64,000 nucleotides of DNA from Brevibacillus humidisoli (GCF_020923435.1 NZ_CP087263.1:1259970-1323969), one strand, 5' to 3'. Numbered from the stretch's first letter, positions 18,337-28,933 are shown. The notes: generated from the letters alone by a model not told the origin. Program-made: numbers and translations.

Positions 18337-19263
18337 ATGGACAAAATAGCTGATGTTTCTGCAGAACTGACCGCTTTTACAACCTATTTGAAGGTGGAAA
18401 AGAACGCGTCTCCTCACACTGTAAAAGAGTATGTTGCCGATATCACGGAATTTGCCGCCTTTATGGAACAGCACCAAATCACTGGGTTGGATGCTGTTTC
18501 TTATTTCCAAGGGCGCTCTTTTCTTGCCCACCTCGTCAAAAAGGGCCTGTCTCGGCGTAGTATTGCCCGAAAACTCTCCAGCCTTCGCAGTTTTTACCGC
18601 TATTTGATGCGGGAAGAGCGAATCGCACAAAACCCGTTTCAGATGGTGACAACACCGAAGCTGGAAAAAAAATTGCCGACCTTTCTCTATCCGCAGGAAA
18701 TCCAGATGCTCTTTGAACTGCTTGACGCGACGACTCCCCTAGGACAACGAGATCGCGTCATTTTTGAGTTGTTGTACGGAAGCGGTGTTCGCGTCTCGGA
18801 ATTGGTGACGATCCGTACTGACGCGATTGATCTGTCAAACGGGATTGTGCTCGTATTGGGAAAGGGAGCAAAAGAACGCTATGTGCCCATTGGCAGTTAT
18901 GCAATGGAGGCAATTCGGCAATACATAAAACAGGGAAGAGCACACTTGTTGGCTGGCAGGCCGGATAGTGGTACGCTGCTGCTTAATTATCGAGGCGAGC
19001 CGCTGTCAGCACGAAGTGTCCGCCGCGTTGTGGACAAATACGTACAAGGTGCCGCCGTGCGTCTTGACGTTTCTCCGCATACGTTCCGCCATACGTTCGC
19101 AACCCATATGTTAAATGCGGGGGCAGATTTGCGGACAGTACAGGAACTGCTCGGTCATGTCAACATCTCGACAACGCAAATCTACACGCATGTAACGAAA
19201 GAACGGCTGCGGCACGTATACGATGCTGCCCATCCGCGAGCGGAAAGAGGAGGGAAATCCTGA
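18337..19263 (+). CDS. xerC: XerC-type tyrosine recombinase (CodV)
   Basis: 308 aa. The start at 18337 lies a few bases after GGGGAGAGTG; the frame is open upstream inside trmFO. With XerD it resolves chromosome dimers at dif. It has an N-terminal SAM-like core-binding domain and a catalytic domain with Arg152 ([10 protein letters not shown]), HTFRH (His248, Arg251), His274 (LLGHVN) and the nucleophile Tyr283 (QIYTHV), so all active-site residues shown here are present. Its stop overlaps the hslV start. Confidence 0.95.
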   Translation: MDKIADVSAELTAFTTYLKVEKNASPHTVKEYVADITEFAAFMEQHQITGLDAVSYFQGRSFLAHLVKKGLSRRSIARKLSSLRSFYRYLMREERIAQNPFQMVTTPKLEKKLPTFLYPQEIQMLFELLDATTPLGQRDRVIFELLYGSGVRVSELVTIRTDAIDLSNGIVLVLGKGAKERYVPIGSYAMEAIRQYIKQGRAHLLAGRPDSGTLLLNYRGEPLSARSVRRVVDKYVQGAAVRLDVSPHTFRHTFATHMLNAGADLRTVQELLGHVNISTTQIYTHVTKERLRHVYDAAHPRAERGGKS

Positions 19264-19811
19264 TGGAACAGTTCCATGCCACCACTATTTTTGCCGTTCA
19301 CCATCAAGGGGAGGCTGCGATGGCGGGCGACGGTCAGGTCACGTTTGGGAACAGCATGGTGATGAAGCACGGTGCCAAAAAAGTGAGACGCCTCTACCGT
19401 GGAGAAGTGATTGCGGGATTCGCCGGTTCGGTAGCTGATGCGATTACGCTGTTTGAAAAGTTTGAAGGAAAGTTGGAAGAGTTTCACGGAAATCTGCAGC
19501 GAGCTGCGGTAGAATTGACCCAAGAATGGCGATCGGATAAAGTACTGCGCCGCCTTGAAGCGATGATGATTGTGATGAATCGGATTCATCTGCTGCTTCT
19601 CTCCGGCAACGGAGAGGTGATCGAGCCAGATGACGGCATTCTGGCCATCGGATCAGGGGGCAGCTTTGCGTTGGCTGCGGGCAGAGCGTTGAAGAAACAC
19701 GCCTCTCATCTGTCTGCGAGGGAGATCGCTGAAGCAGCGCTGCTAACGGCAGCGGAAATCTGTGTGTTTACCAACTCCAATCTTGTCGTTGAAGAGATGA
19801 AACGTGAATAG
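19263..19811 (+). CDS. hslV: HslV/ClpQ peptidase subunit of the HslUV (ClpYQ) protease
   Basis: 182 aa. Proteasome-like N-terminal nucleophile peptidase that works with HslU. The body matches the family ([57 protein letters not shown]). The N-terminus is [11 protein letters not shown]. subtilis ClpQ, as I recall it, starts MSSFHATTIF and uses Ser1; no Ser is present here, so the nucleophile is probably Thr7 after removal of a six-residue leader. The start overlaps the xerC stop and is preceded by GAGGGAAA. Confidence 0.95.
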   Translation: MEQFHATTIFAVHHQGEAAMAGDGQVTFGNSMVMKHGAKKVRRLYRGEVIAGFAGSVADAITLFEKFEGKLEEFHGNLQRAAVELTQEWRSDKVLRRLEAMMIVMNRIHLLLLSGNGEVIEPDDGILAIGSGGSFALAAGRALKKHASHLSAREIAEAALLTAAEICVFTNSNLVVEEMKRE

Positions 19812-19823
19812 GGAGGAATCGCG

Positions 19824-21224
19824 TTGTTAAAACTGGAGGAATTGACTCCCAGGAAGATCGTTGACCATCTAGACAAGTACATTGTCGGGCAGTCTCAGGC
19901 GAAGCGCGCGATCGCTATTGCGCTGCGCAACCGCTATCGGCGCAGCCTGCTGTCAGAGGGCATCATCGAGGAAGTGGTTCCGAAAAATATTTTGATGATC
20001 GGCCCTACTGGTGTAGGAAAGACAGAAATTGCGAGAAGGATCGCCAAGCTGACAGGGGCTCCTTTTATCAAGGTGGAGGCAACTAAGTTTACGGAAGTAG
20101 GCTACGTGGGCCGCGATGTTGAATCGATGGTGCGAGACCTGGTAGAAACAGCGATTCGCATGGTGAAGAGTGAGAAAATGGAGTCGGTCAAAGAAAGGGC
20201 AGAAAAGCTGGCTGACGAAGCGATCGTCAATATCCTTGTCCCTTCACGCAAACAGCAGCAGCACGGATTTAAAAATCCGTTCGAAATGTTGTTTTCCAAC
20301 CAGCAGCAAAGCCAGCCTCCTCAGCAGGATACAGAGGAGGCAGCGATTCAGCAGCAGCGCAGACAGGTTGCCTTCCAGTTGGCTAGCGGTCAGTTGGAAG
20401 ATCAAGTGATAGAAATCGAAGTGGAAGATCAAGCTCCGTCCATGTTTGATCTTTTCCAGGTCCCAGGCGCGGAGCAAATGGGTATGCAGATGCAGGACAT
20501 GTTGGGCAATCTGCTGCCTAAGCGAACCAAAAAACGGAAGCTGAAAATTAGCGATGCGCGCAAGGTTTTGATACAGCAGGAAGCACAAAAATTGGTCGAT
20601 ATGGATGAAGTGATTCAGGAATCGGTTTATCGTGCGGAACAACAGGGTATTATCTTTATCGACGAGATTGATAAAATTGCTGGAAAGGATGGTCGTGGAC
20701 CCGATGTGTCGCGCGAAGGTGTACAGCGCGACATCCTGCCGATTGTGGAAGGATCGACGGTGATGACGAAATACGGGCCAGTCAAGACAGATTATATCCT
20801 GTTTATTGCTGCCGGCGCATTTCACATCGCTAAGCCGTCCGATCTGATTCCGGAACTGCAGGGACGTTTCCCGATTCGCGTGGAACTGACCAGTTTGGAG
20901 GAAGAAGATTTTATCCGTATTCTGACTGAGCCAAAAAATGCATTAATCAAGCAGTATGTTGCTTTGTTGGAGACGGAAGGTATTAGAATAGAATTTTCAG
21001 ATGATGCTATTAGAGAAATTGCGAAGCTGGCAACAGAAGTGAACCAGTCGACTGACAATATCGGGGCGAGACGACTGCATACATTGCTGGAGAAGCTGTT
21101 GGAAGACCTGTCTTTTGAAGCTCCGGACATTCATTTGGAAACAGTGAACATCACGCCAGAATATGTACGAGAGAAACTGGTCGGCATCGTTTCGAACCGC
21201 GATCTCAGTCAGTATATTTTGTAG
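19824..21224 (+). CDS. hslU: HslU/ClpY ATPase subunit of the HslUV protease
   Basis: 466 aa from a TTG at 19824 after GGGAGGA. AAA+ unfoldase that feeds HslV. Walker A GPTGVGKT is at residues 60-67 and Walker B FIDEID has Asp280-Glu281. The intermediate (I) domain, Gln/Glu-rich in the middle, spans about residues 110-230, and RDLSQYIL is the C-terminal tail that docks into HslV. It starts 12 bp after hslV. Confidence 0.97.
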   Translation: MLKLEELTPRKIVDHLDKYIVGQSQAKRAIAIALRNRYRRSLLSEGIIEEVVPKNILMIGPTGVGKTEIARRIAKLTGAPFIKVEATKFTEVGYVGRDVESMVRDLVETAIRMVKSEKMESVKERAEKLADEAIVNILVPSRKQQQHGFKNPFEMLFSNQQQSQPPQQDTEEAAIQQQRRQVAFQLASGQLEDQVIEIEVEDQAPSMFDLFQVPGAEQMGMQMQDMLGNLLPKRTKKRKLKISDARKVLIQQEAQKLVDMDEVIQESVYRAEQQGIIFIDEIDKIAGKDGRGPDVSREGVQRDILPIVEGSTVMTKYGPVKTDYILFIAAGAFHIAKPSDLIPELQGRFPIRVELTSLEEEDFIRILTEPKNALIKQYVALLETEGIRIEFSDDAIREIAKLATEVNQSTDNIGARRLHTLLEKLLEDLSFEAPDIHLETVNITPEYVREKLVGIVSNRDLSQYIL

Positions 21225-21257
21225 ATGAACGATAGAAAACGTCAGGAGGAATTGAAG

Positions 21258-22037
21258 ATGGATTTGTTATCGAAAACCAGGAGAATTAACCGTATGCTGC
21301 AAAAATCGGCAGGGCATGCGGTTAACTTTAATGAAATGGCAGAGGTATTGAGTGACGTGATTGACGCCAATATCTTTGTCGTCAGTCGAAAGGGTAAGAT
21401 GCTGGGGTATGCGATCGCACAAGAGATTGACAATGAACGCATTCGACAGATGTTGGAAGAACGTCGTTTTCCGGAGGAGTATAGCCAAAACCTGCTGAAA
21501 GTGGAAGAGACCTCGGCCAACCTCGACATCGACAGTCCGTATACGGCTTTTCCAGTCGAAATGAAAGAAGTGTTTTCATCCGGGTTGACTACGATTGTTC
21601 CGATTATGGGAGGCGGTGACCGCCTGGGCACGCTGATTCTTGCCCGTGTCAACAATCACTTTGTCGATGACGACCTGATTCTTGCAGAGGTAGGGGCCAC
21701 TGTTGTAGGAATGGAGATTCTGCGGGAACGCTCTGAAGCGATTGAAGAAGAAGCACGCAGCAAAGCGGTTGTACAGATGGCGATTGGCTCCCTCTCTTAT
21801 AGCGAATTGGAAGCGGTCGAACACATTTTTGAAGAGTTGGACGGGAAAGAAGGGTTGCTGGTCGCCTCCAAGATTGCCGACAGAGTGGGCATCACCCGTT
21901 CTGTGATCGTCAACGCACTGCGCAAACTGGAGAGCGCCGGTGTCATTGAATCCCGTTCCTTGGGGATGAAAGGGACATTTATCAAGGTACTGAATGAAAA
22001 ACTGCTGCCCGAATTGGAGAAGTTGAAAACCTCCTAA
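21258..22037 (+). CDS. codY: CodY, GTP/branched-chain-amino-acid-sensing global repressor
   Basis: 259 aa from the ATG at 21258, which follows CAGGAGG and gives the family start [15 protein letters not shown]; the ATG at 21225 directly after the hslU stop lacks a good site. An N-terminal GAF-like domain binds isoleucine and valine, and the C-terminal helix-turn-helix [19 protein letters not shown] is at about residues 203-221. It is the last gene of the xerC-hslVU-codY unit. In B. subtilis CodY represses the adjacent fla/che operon; no clear CodY box was seen here. Confidence 0.97.
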   Translation: MDLLSKTRRINRMLQKSAGHAVNFNEMAEVLSDVIDANIFVVSRKGKMLGYAIAQEIDNERIRQMLEERRFPEEYSQNLLKVEETSANLDIDSPYTAFPVEMKEVFSSGLTTIVPIMGGGDRLGTLILARVNNHFVDDDLILAEVGATVVGMEILRERSEAIEEEARSKAVVQMAIGSLSYSELEAVEHIFEELDGKEGLLVASKIADRVGITRSVIVNALRKLESAGVIESRSLGMKGTFIKVLNEKLLPELEKLKTS

Positions 22038-22060
22038 GCGTCTAGGGCTCCAAAAAGGAG

Positions 22061-22092
22061 AAAAGGCTGCCGTTCAATTGGCGGCCTTTTTT
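22061..22092 (+). terminator. Terminator after codY
   Basis: AAGGCTGCC pairs with GGCGGCCTT (one G-U pair), followed by T to 22092. It separates codY from the fla/che operon. Confidence 0.85.
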
Positions 22093-22468
22093 ATTTTGTG
22101 GATATATGTCGAAATGCGTTTGGGAGAGTATTATGGCGCCTCTATTGCAATAGGAACATAGGCACAGTCTCTTGCGGTAGATGCGCACGCATAAGGGCGT
22201 TTGATAGAGCGTAAGTCCCGTTTGTAAGATAGGTCTTTTTTCGTAAAAATTATTTTGCTATGATTATACGTGTTCTGATGTCGATTTAGCAGGAATAATT
22301 GCGAGTTTTGAAGAAGTTGTTAGGTGCCATAACGAAAATAGCCTACATTCTAGAAAAAATGTCGAATGTTGCAAAATTTAGCAAGTAAAACAGGTTTAAA
22401 AGAAAAAAGGATGGGGTATTCAAACAGAATGTAAACCAATTATGTAAAAAACAGGGGAGGGAGCCGGA
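22093..22468 (+). promoter_or_regulatory. AT-rich fla/che operon upstream region
   Basis: This 376-bp AT-rich gap must hold the main fla/che promoter. A TATGAT at about 22258 could be a -10, but its -35 would be only a T-run. I see no convincing sigma-D box. An inverted repeat ACATTC...GAATGT lies at 22345-22369. No specific promoter is assigned. Confidence 0.35.
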
Positions 22469-22876
22469 TTGATTCAAACAGACCACCTGCGGTTGCTGGA
22501 GCGTTCTTTGGATGTCAGCACGTTGAGGCAGCGCGTTATCGCGAATAATATCGCCAACGTGGACACTCCGCACTTCAAAAGCAAGCGAGTCGCGTTCGAA
22601 GAGATGCTTCGACAAGAAATGGGGCAGACAACCAGTCAACTCCGTGCGTATCGGACGGATCAACGTCATCTATCGTTCGGCCCAATTGGTTCCATTCCCG
22701 AGCCGCGCATTACGTCTAATCCGAATGCGATGGTGCAGCATAATGAAAACGATGTTGACCTGGAGTATGAAATGAACCGAATGGCCGAAAATCAAATCTG
22801 GTACAACGGATTGGTCCAACTGACAGGCGGTTATTTCACCAAGTTGAGCAGTGTGATTAACGGAGGAGGGAAGTGA
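22469..22876 (+). CDS. flgB: FlgB, flagellar proximal rod protein
   Basis: 135 aa from a TTG at 22469 after GGGGAGGGAG. It has the rod-family N-terminal motif RVIANNIANVDTPHFKSKRV and forms the proximal rod with FlgC and FliE. First gene of the fla/che operon, with flgC 6 bp downstream. Confidence 0.95.
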   Translation: MIQTDHLRLLERSLDVSTLRQRVIANNIANVDTPHFKSKRVAFEEMLRQEMGQTTSQLRAYRTDQRHLSFGPIGSIPEPRITSNPNAMVQHNENDVDLEYEMNRMAENQIWYNGLVQLTGGYFTKLSSVINGGGK

Positions 22877-22882
22877 TTGTAG

Positions 22883-23347
22883 ATGAGCTTGTTTAGAGGG
22901 ATGGATACAAGTGCATCGGCACTTACCGCTAACCGTTTGCGGCTGGACACGATCGCAGCCAACATTGCCAACGCCAATTCGACTCGCGCCCAGTTGGTTG
23001 ATGGAGTATGGCAGCCGTATCGGCGAAAGATCGTTGAGATTGCTCCCAAGACGAACCAGACCTTTGATCATTTGCTCGGGGCTGCAATCGGGATGGTTTC
23101 GGGTGCCAAGCCGGAGCAAGGTGTTCGTGTGCAGGCGATTCGTGAGGACAACACGCCGTTTAAACGGGTGTACCATCCGGAGCATCCAGATGCTGATCAG
23201 GCAGGATACGTGCTGATGCCAAATGTAGACATCATGAAAGAAATGGTGGACATGATTTCGGCGTCCCGTTCCTATGAAGCGAATGTAACTGCATTAAATG
23301 CTTCGAAGAGTATGATGATGAAGGCATTGGAAATTAACGGGAGATAA
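22883..23347 (+). CDS. flgC: FlgC, flagellar proximal rod protein
   Basis: 154 aa. It starts with the rod/hook motif ANRLRLDTIAANIANANSTR and ends with the conserved MVDMISASRSYEANVTALNASK coiled C-terminus. fliE follows by 15 bp. Confidence 0.96.
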   Translation: MSLFRGMDTSASALTANRLRLDTIAANIANANSTRAQLVDGVWQPYRRKIVEIAPKTNQTFDHLLGAAIGMVSGAKPEQGVRVQAIREDNTPFKRVYHPEHPDADQAGYVLMPNVDIMKEMVDMISASRSYEANVTALNASKSMMMKALEINGR

Positions 23348-23362
23348 GGAGCGAAATAGCTG

Positions 23363-23659
23363 ATGCAAATCAATCCTCTCAGCAAAATAGCAACACAGCC
23401 GCCATCTGTTGCAGGCAAGGCTACACCAGCGGAAGTGGCTCAGTCGTTTTCCGATTATTTGTCCAATGCAATGGGACAAGTGAATCAAGCTCAGCTGGGG
23501 GCTCAGGAACTGACGAAACAATACGCTGCCGGCCAAGTGGATGACATACACCAAGTAATGATTGCCGGACAGAAAGCATCCGTTATGCTTCAGCTAACCA
23601 TGCAAGTGCGCAACAAGGTGATCGAATCCTATCAGGAAATTATGCGGATGCCACTCTAA
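23363..23659 (+). CDS. fliE: FliE, MS-ring to rod junction protein
   Basis: 98 aa. The C-terminus (VDDIHQVMIAGQKASVMLQL...VRNKVIESYQEIMRMPL) is the FliE signature. A short Pro/Ala-rich N-terminus precedes it. It joins FliF to the FlgB/FlgC rod. Confidence 0.95.
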   Translation: MQINPLSKIATQPPSVAGKATPAEVAQSFSDYLSNAMGQVNQAQLGAQELTKQYAAGQVDDIHQVMIAGQKASVMLQLTMQVRNKVIESYQEIMRMPL

Positions 23660-23693
23660 TGATCATTGCTGTAACCGCTCGGTGGGGTGAAAC

Positions 23694-25277
23694 ATGAACG
23701 AACGTCTAGCATTATACAGAGAACGAATAAAAGCAAAGTGGAGCGAACTAGGAAGCCGACAAAAATGGTTAATTGGTTTTACGGCCCTGTTTCTTCTGAT
23801 ATCGCTGGCCTTATACATATTTTTCGCATCTCAGCCAGTATACGTGTCGCTTTACGATCAGCGCTTAAGTGAACAGGAAATCGGAATCATCAAGCAAGAA
23901 CTGGACAGCAACCAGATCCCGTATCGGGTTACCGGTGGCGGGACACGGATCGAGGTTCCGCAGGTAATGGCTCAGGATATCATTGTTGATCTTGCCGCAC
24001 AGGGCATCCCCAGTGAAGCGGGAATCAGCGCAGAAATATTCTCCAGCACCGGCAGCTTTGGGATTACGGACCGACAGTTTGATGTGCTCAAGAAAGATGC
24101 ATTGCAGCAGGAGCTTAGGAAAATGCTGGAGCGCGTCAATGGTGTTCGCACGGCCCAGGTCATGATTACATTACCGGAGGAAAACCTGTTTGTTACAGAG
24201 ACACCGGAAGAGGCGACCGCTTCTGTGATCGTCGATGTGGAGCCGGGTACGCGGCTCAATCAAGGGCAGATCAAGGCTCTTCACTATCTGGTATCCCGCT
24301 CGGTGGAGAACCTCCCGATTGAAAACATCACCATTACCGATCAGTACTCCAATCTGCTGGAGATAAATGAAACCGACGGAAGCTCCGGCTCGATGCCCCT
24401 CTATGAGCAGCAGGAAAAAATCAGGTCAGATTACGAGAGAAAAATACAGCAAGACTTGTACAACCTGCTTGGCACCATCATGGGGCGTGACAAGGTGATT
24501 GTCCACGCTGCCGTCAAGATGAATTTCGCCAAGGAGAACCGGGTGGAGAACCTGGTGGAACCGGTTGATCAGGAAAACAACGAAGGCATCATCATCAGTG
24601 CTGAACAACTATCCAAGACCTTTAGCGGACAAGGTGCACCTCCCGGAGGTGTGGCCGGTACCGGCGAAAACGGCGTCCCCGGTTACCCAGGAGGAGATCA
24701 ACAGGGCAGCACCAGCGAGTACGAAGAATTAAGCGAACGGGTAAACCGGGAAGTAAACCGAATCACCCGCAATATCACCGAAAGTCCTTATCAGGTAGAA
24801 GATATCTCGATCAACATCGGTGTTGAACCGCCAGCAGGCGGTCAACTTGACCCGCAAACGGTGGAGAACATCAGGCAGATCCTGCGCAATGTCGTCTTTG
24901 TTACACTTAGCGACCGGAATCGGGAACTAACCCAGGCCGAACTGGATCAACGCATCTCCGTATTCGAACGCCAGTTTGACGGAAAAGTTGCAATCGAGCA
25001 GCAGTCCGCGTTGAATCCGTATATCCTGTATGGTGTAGGTGCGCTTGCGCTGTTGGCCATTGCGGCTGTTGCTTATCTCGTCATCCGCCGACGCCGTCAA
25101 GCGAACCAAGAAGAAGAGCTTCCGGATTTGCCTGCGCCTGAGCCCTCGGAAATACCCGATCTTGAATACAGCGAGGACAGTGACGGCGTAGTGGTTCGCA
25201 AGCAATTAGAGAAGTTGGCCAGAAGCAAACCGGAAGAATTCGTTACACTGCTTCGCACTTGGCTAGCTGAAGAGTAG
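23694..25277 (+). CDS. fliF: FliF, flagellar MS-ring protein
   Basis: 527 aa. Two membrane spans, near residues 25-45 and 440-460, enclose the ring-building motifs (SLYDQRLSEQEIGIIKQELDS; RKMLERVNGVRTAQVMITLPEE). A Gly-rich loop lies near residues 310-340, and the C-terminal tail (KQLEKLARSKPEEFVTLLRTWL) binds FliG. It starts 34 bp after fliE. Confidence 0.97.
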   Translation: MNERLALYRERIKAKWSELGSRQKWLIGFTALFLLISLALYIFFASQPVYVSLYDQRLSEQEIGIIKQELDSNQIPYRVTGGGTRIEVPQVMAQDIIVDLAAQGIPSEAGISAEIFSSTGSFGITDRQFDVLKKDALQQELRKMLERVNGVRTAQVMITLPEENLFVTETPEEATASVIVDVEPGTRLNQGQIKALHYLVSRSVENLPIENITITDQYSNLLEINETDGSSGSMPLYEQQEKIRSDYERKIQQDLYNLLGTIMGRDKVIVHAAVKMNFAKENRVENLVEPVDQENNEGIIISAEQLSKTFSGQGAPPGGVAGTGENGVPGYPGGDQQGSTSEYEELSERVNREVNRITRNITESPYQVEDISINIGVEPPAGGQLDPQTVENIRQILRNVVFVTLSDRNRELTQAELDQRISVFERQFDGKVAIEQQSALNPYILYGVGALALLAIAAVAYLVIRRRRQANQEEELPDLPAPEPSEIPDLEYSEDSDGVVVRKQLEKLARSKPEEFVTLLRTWLAEE

Positions 25278-25290
25278 GGAGTGAATACAG

Positions 25291-26304
25291 ATGGTTCGCG
25301 CCGCCAAGGAATTGTCAGGCAGACAAAAGGCTGCGATTCTTCTGATTTCGCTTGGCCCGGAAGTATCAGCGCAAGTATTTAAGCACTTACGGGAAGACGA
25401 AATCGAACAGCTAACGCTTGAGATTGCCAATGTCAGAAAAGTGGCAGGAGACGAAAAAGAGAAAGTACTGCAAGAGTTTCACCAGATCGCCGTCGCACAG
25501 GAAGTGATTTCACAAGGCGGGATAACCTACGCCAAAGAAATCCTTGAAAAGGCACTCGGAGAGTCGAAAGCAATTGACATTATCAATCGGTTAACTGCCA
25601 ATCTGCAAGTGCGTCCGTTCGATTTTGCCCGCAAAGCTGATCCAGGGCAAATCCTGAACTTTATTCAAAATGAGCATTCGCAAACCATTGCACTCGTCCT
25701 CTCCTATCTCGATGCCAACCAGGCTGCGATGATTTTGTCTGAATTGCCGCAGGAACGCCAGGCCGATGTAGCCAAGCGGGTCGCCCTGATGGACAGCACC
25801 TCTCCCGAAGTCATTGCACAGGTGGAGCAGGTGCTGGAACAGAAGCTGTCTGCCACGGTTACACAGGATTATTCGCAAGCTGGCGGCATTGAAGCGATTG
25901 TCAATATTCTCAATGGGGTCGACCGCAGCACAGAACGTACCATCCTTGACTCCTTGGAGATTCAGGACCCCGAGTTGGCAGAAGAAATCAAGAAGCGCAT
26001 GTTCGTTTTCGAAGACATCGCGACATTGGACAATCGTTCTATCCAGCGCGTCATCCGGGACGTGGAAAACGCCGATCTTCAATTGGCGCTCAAGGTGGCC
26101 AGCGAAGAAGTTCGCGAGACGGTCTTCCGCAACATGTCAAAACGGATGGCCGAGACATTCAAGGAAGAGATGGAGTTTATGGGACCGGTTCGGCTGCGTG
26201 ATGTGGAAGAAGCCCAATCGCGTATTGTCGCAACCATTCGCCGCTTAGAGGAGGCTGGTGAGATCATTATCGCCCGCGGCGGAGGTGATGACATCATTGT
26301 CTAG
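25291..26304 (+). CDS. fliG: FliG, flagellar C-ring rotor protein
   Basis: 337 aa, standard length. The N-terminal domain binds FliF (KELSGRQKAAILLISLGPE), the middle domain has the EHSQTIALVLSYL motif, and the C-terminal domain carries the charged torque helix (IQRVIRDVENADLQLALKVASEEVR). It overlaps fliH. Confidence 0.97.
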   Translation: MVRAAKELSGRQKAAILLISLGPEVSAQVFKHLREDEIEQLTLEIANVRKVAGDEKEKVLQEFHQIAVAQEVISQGGITYAKEILEKALGESKAIDIINRLTANLQVRPFDFARKADPGQILNFIQNEHSQTIALVLSYLDANQAAMILSELPQERQADVAKRVALMDSTSPEVIAQVEQVLEQKLSATVTQDYSQAGGIEAIVNILNGVDRSTERTILDSLEIQDPELAEEIKKRMFVFEDIATLDNRSIQRVIRDVENADLQLALKVASEEVRETVFRNMSKRMAETFKEEMEFMGPVRLRDVEEAQSRIVATIRRLEEAGEIIIARGGGDDIIV

Positions 26305-27130
26305 AATCTTCAAAGCTTCCCGCTACTCCGCTTCGGATGAGAAGGTTGTCCTCTCTGTGAAACTGCCTCCACCTTCTCAGACGGAACAGATCAGTGAAAG
26401 GTTGCAGGAAAAAAAAGAAAAAATACATCCGGAATTGGAAAAAGCCGAGGAAGAGGCACAGGCCGTCCTGCGAGATGCTGAAGAGACGGCTCAAAAGCTG
26501 CTGGAAGAGGCCGCCCAGCATGCCGAGGAACTGCGCCAGCAGGCCGAGGAGGAGATCAAGCAGTGGTGGCAGGAGAAACAGCAGGAGTTGCAGGAGTTGG
26601 CCGATCAGGTGCGTGAGCAGGCTCATATGGAAGGACTCGCTCAAGGAAGAGAAGTCGGCATGGCTGCCGTGTGGGCGGAGGAAGAACAGCGAGTTCTTGA
26701 GGCAAAAGAAGTGCTGGAACGGGCACATGTAAACAAGGAACAGATCATTGCAGAGGCAGAGCCTTTTCTCGTCGCGTTAAGCGTGGAGATTGCCAGAAAG
26801 ATCATCGGTGAAGAACTACAGCAAGCACCGGAAAAAATTGCTGAGATGGTAAAAGATGTACTGCGTCGCTCACGGGTACACGGACAGATCACGCTCTGTG
26901 TCAATCACAAACATTATCAATGGCTGGAGGAACATCGCAGTCAGTTTCTCTCTCTGTTGGATGGACAAGCCGAATTGATCGTCCTTCCAGATTACTCTGT
27001 GCGGGATGATGGTTGTGTGATCCGAACGCCGTTTGGAAGTGTCGACGCACGAATTGATACACAGCTCGAGGAGATCAAAGAAGCTTTGCTGTCAATTGCC
27101 AAGGGAAGTGAGACGGATGACGACGCTTGA
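26288..27130 (+). CDS. fliH: FliH, export ATPase regulator
   Basis: About 280 aa if it starts at ATG 26288; a TTG at 26297 is better spaced from GGAGGTGA and is an equal candidate. Both overlap the end of fliG. A long Glu/Gln-rich coiled coil (about residues 30-130) precedes a V-ATPase-E-like C-terminal domain. It binds FliI and links it to the C-ring. Its 3' end overlaps fliI by 14 bp. Confidence 0.9.
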   Translation: MTSLSRIFKASRYSASDEKVVLSVKLPPPSQTEQISERLQEKKEKIHPELEKAEEEAQAVLRDAEETAQKLLEEAAQHAEELRQQAEEEIKQWWQEKQQELQELADQVREQAHMEGLAQGREVGMAAVWAEEEQRVLEAKEVLERAHVNKEQIIAEAEPFLVALSVEIARKIIGEELQQAPEKIAEMVKDVLRRSRVHGQITLCVNHKHYQWLEEHRSQFLSLLDGQAELIVLPDYSVRDDGCVIRTPFGSVDARIDTQLEEIKEALLSIAKGSETDDDA

Positions 27131-28442
27131 CCTGAGCAAATACCGGCAGACCCTGCAGCAGCTTGATCCGGTGCGGGTCAACGGCAAGGTGACCCAGGTG
27201 GTAGGACTCACAGTAGAATCACAGGGGCCGGAGGCAAAGTTGGGAGAACTATGTCACATCTTTTCTCAGCACGATCAACACCCGATCGCAGCAGAGGTTG
27301 TCGGGTTTCGCGATAACAAGGTACTGCTGATGCCGTTAGGAGAACTGTCAGCCATCGGACCAGGATGTGATGTGGTTGCGACCGGACAGCCCCTTTTGGT
27401 GAAAGTGGGTTCTGAAATCCTGGGGCGGGTGCTGGATGGATTGGGACGACCGCTTGATGGCAGTCCACTGCCGTTTGGCTTGAGTTCATATCCGACCAAC
27501 AACCAGCCGCCCAACCCGATCTCTCGTCCCCGGATAGTCGATCCATTGAGTGTGGGTGTACGAGCGATAGACGGGCTGCTGACGATTGGGAAAGGACAGC
27601 GGGTGGGTATCTTTGCGGGTTCTGGTGTAGGCAAAAGTACACTGCTGGGCATGATCGCCCGCAACACGTCTGCCGATATCAACGTCATTGCCTTAATCGG
27701 AGAGCGCGGTCGAGAGGTGATGGAGTTTATTCATCGCGATTTGGGGGAAGAAGGACTGAAGAGATCCGTAGTGGTTGTAGCTACCTCTGATCAGCCGGCG
27801 ATGATCCGGATCAAAGGTGCGATGATTGCCACTTCGATTGCTGAGTATTTCCGTGATCGCGGGCTTAACGTGATGCTGATGATGGACTCGGTTACACGCT
27901 TTGCAATGGCGCAGCGGGAGATCGGTTTGGCCATTGGTGAGCCGCCAGCGACACGAGGGTACACCCCATCTGTTTTCGCCCTTTTGCCCAAGCTGCTGGA
28001 GAGGGCAGGGACGTCTGCCAAAGGGAGCATAACTGCCTTTTATACCGTACTGGTCGATTCAGACGACATGAATGATCCGATCGCCGATGCTGTGCGCGGC
28101 ATCCTGGACGGACATATCGTGCTTGACCGGAAAATCGCGCAAAAAGGACATTTCCCGTCGATTGATGTACTGGCTAGTGTCAGTCGTGTCATGAATGAGA
28201 TTTGTTCAGGAGACCACTTGGAAGCGGCTCGTCAGCTAAAGACACACTTATCGACGTACCGTGAAGCGGAGGACCTGATCAACATCGGTGCGTACAAGCT
28301 CGGCAGCAATCGCGAGATCGATGCGGCGATCCGCTATCGAGATGTGATCCGTGATTTCACATCGCAGGGTACTCATGAACCCGCAGAGCTTTCCACTACC
28401 ATTAATGCACTGATTGCACATTTTGGAGGGACAAGCCCGTGA
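27117..28442 (+). CDS. fliI: FliI, flagellar type III export ATPase
   Basis: 441 aa from the ATG at 27117. F1-ATPase-beta-like enzyme of the export apparatus. Walker A GSGVGKST is at residues 168-175. The hexamer motifs RGREVMEFI, MMDSVTRFAMAQREIGLA and the C-terminal SRVMNEI are present. The longer frame from 27033 lies inside fliH. Its stop overlaps the fliJ start (GTGA). Confidence 0.97.
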   Translation: MTTLDLSKYRQTLQQLDPVRVNGKVTQVVGLTVESQGPEAKLGELCHIFSQHDQHPIAAEVVGFRDNKVLLMPLGELSAIGPGCDVVATGQPLLVKVGSEILGRVLDGLGRPLDGSPLPFGLSSYPTNNQPPNPISRPRIVDPLSVGVRAIDGLLTIGKGQRVGIFAGSGVGKSTLLGMIARNTSADINVIALIGERGREVMEFIHRDLGEEGLKRSVVVVATSDQPAMIRIKGAMIATSIAEYFRDRGLNVMLMMDSVTRFAMAQREIGLAIGEPPATRGYTPSVFALLPKLLERAGTSAKGSITAFYTVLVDSDDMNDPIADAVRGILDGHIVLDRKIAQKGHFPSIDVLASVSRVMNEICSGDHLEAARQLKTHLSTYREAEDLINIGAYKLGSNREIDAAIRYRDVIRDFTSQGTHEPAELSTTINALIAHFGGTSP

Positions 28443-28933
28443 AGACGTTCACCTTTCATCTTCAAAAGATCCTTGATCTCAAGGAAAAGGAGCGGGAACA
28501 GGCAGAATGGGCTTTTGGCAAATCTCTTCAAAAGAAGGCAGAAGAGGAAGCGAAGCTCATCAATTTAACACGTCACCGGGAAGAGGTAAGCCATACGCTT
28601 TATGAAATGCAGAATCAGCCTTGCAGCGTCTCTCAGTTGATAGAAGGGAACCGCTATCAACAGGCGGTTGAGCGAGCTATTCAGACGCAGCGGCAAACCT
28701 TGTACGGCTGTGAACTGGAGGTTGAAGACCGAAAACAAAAGCTTACCTCTCGCATGCAGGAGAGCAAACTGTGGGAGAAGATGCGCGAGCAGGCGAAGGA
28801 ACGGTTCGATCATGCCCAGAGACAAATGGAGCAGAAAGAATTGGACGAAATCGGCATCAGCCGATATACCATGCAACAGACCAGCCGGACGAGTAAAGCA
28901 GCGGAAAAGGTATCTGCACCGCCGCTTTCCTAA
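28439..28933 (+). CDS. fliJ: FliJ, flagellar export chaperone
   Basis: 164 aa from a GTG at 28439 that overlaps the fliI stop. It is an all-helical coiled coil, rich in Glu, Lys and Gln, starting FTFHLQKILDLKEKE as FliJ does. FliJ is the gamma-like stalk of FliI and hands substrates to FlhA. Confidence 0.9.
   Translation: MKTFTFHLQKILDLKEKEREQAEWAFGKSLQKKAEEEAKLINLTRHREEVSHTLYEMQNQPCSVSQLIEGNRYQQAVERAIQTQRQTLYGCELEVEDRKQKLTSRMQESKLWEKMREQAKERFDHAQRQMEQKELDEIGISRYTMQQTSRTSKAAEKVSAPPLS

Noticed and set aside
22093-22468. A specific CodY box or sigma-D promoter before flgB
   Set aside because: AT-rich stretches give several weak partial matches, none with correct spacing and both elements.
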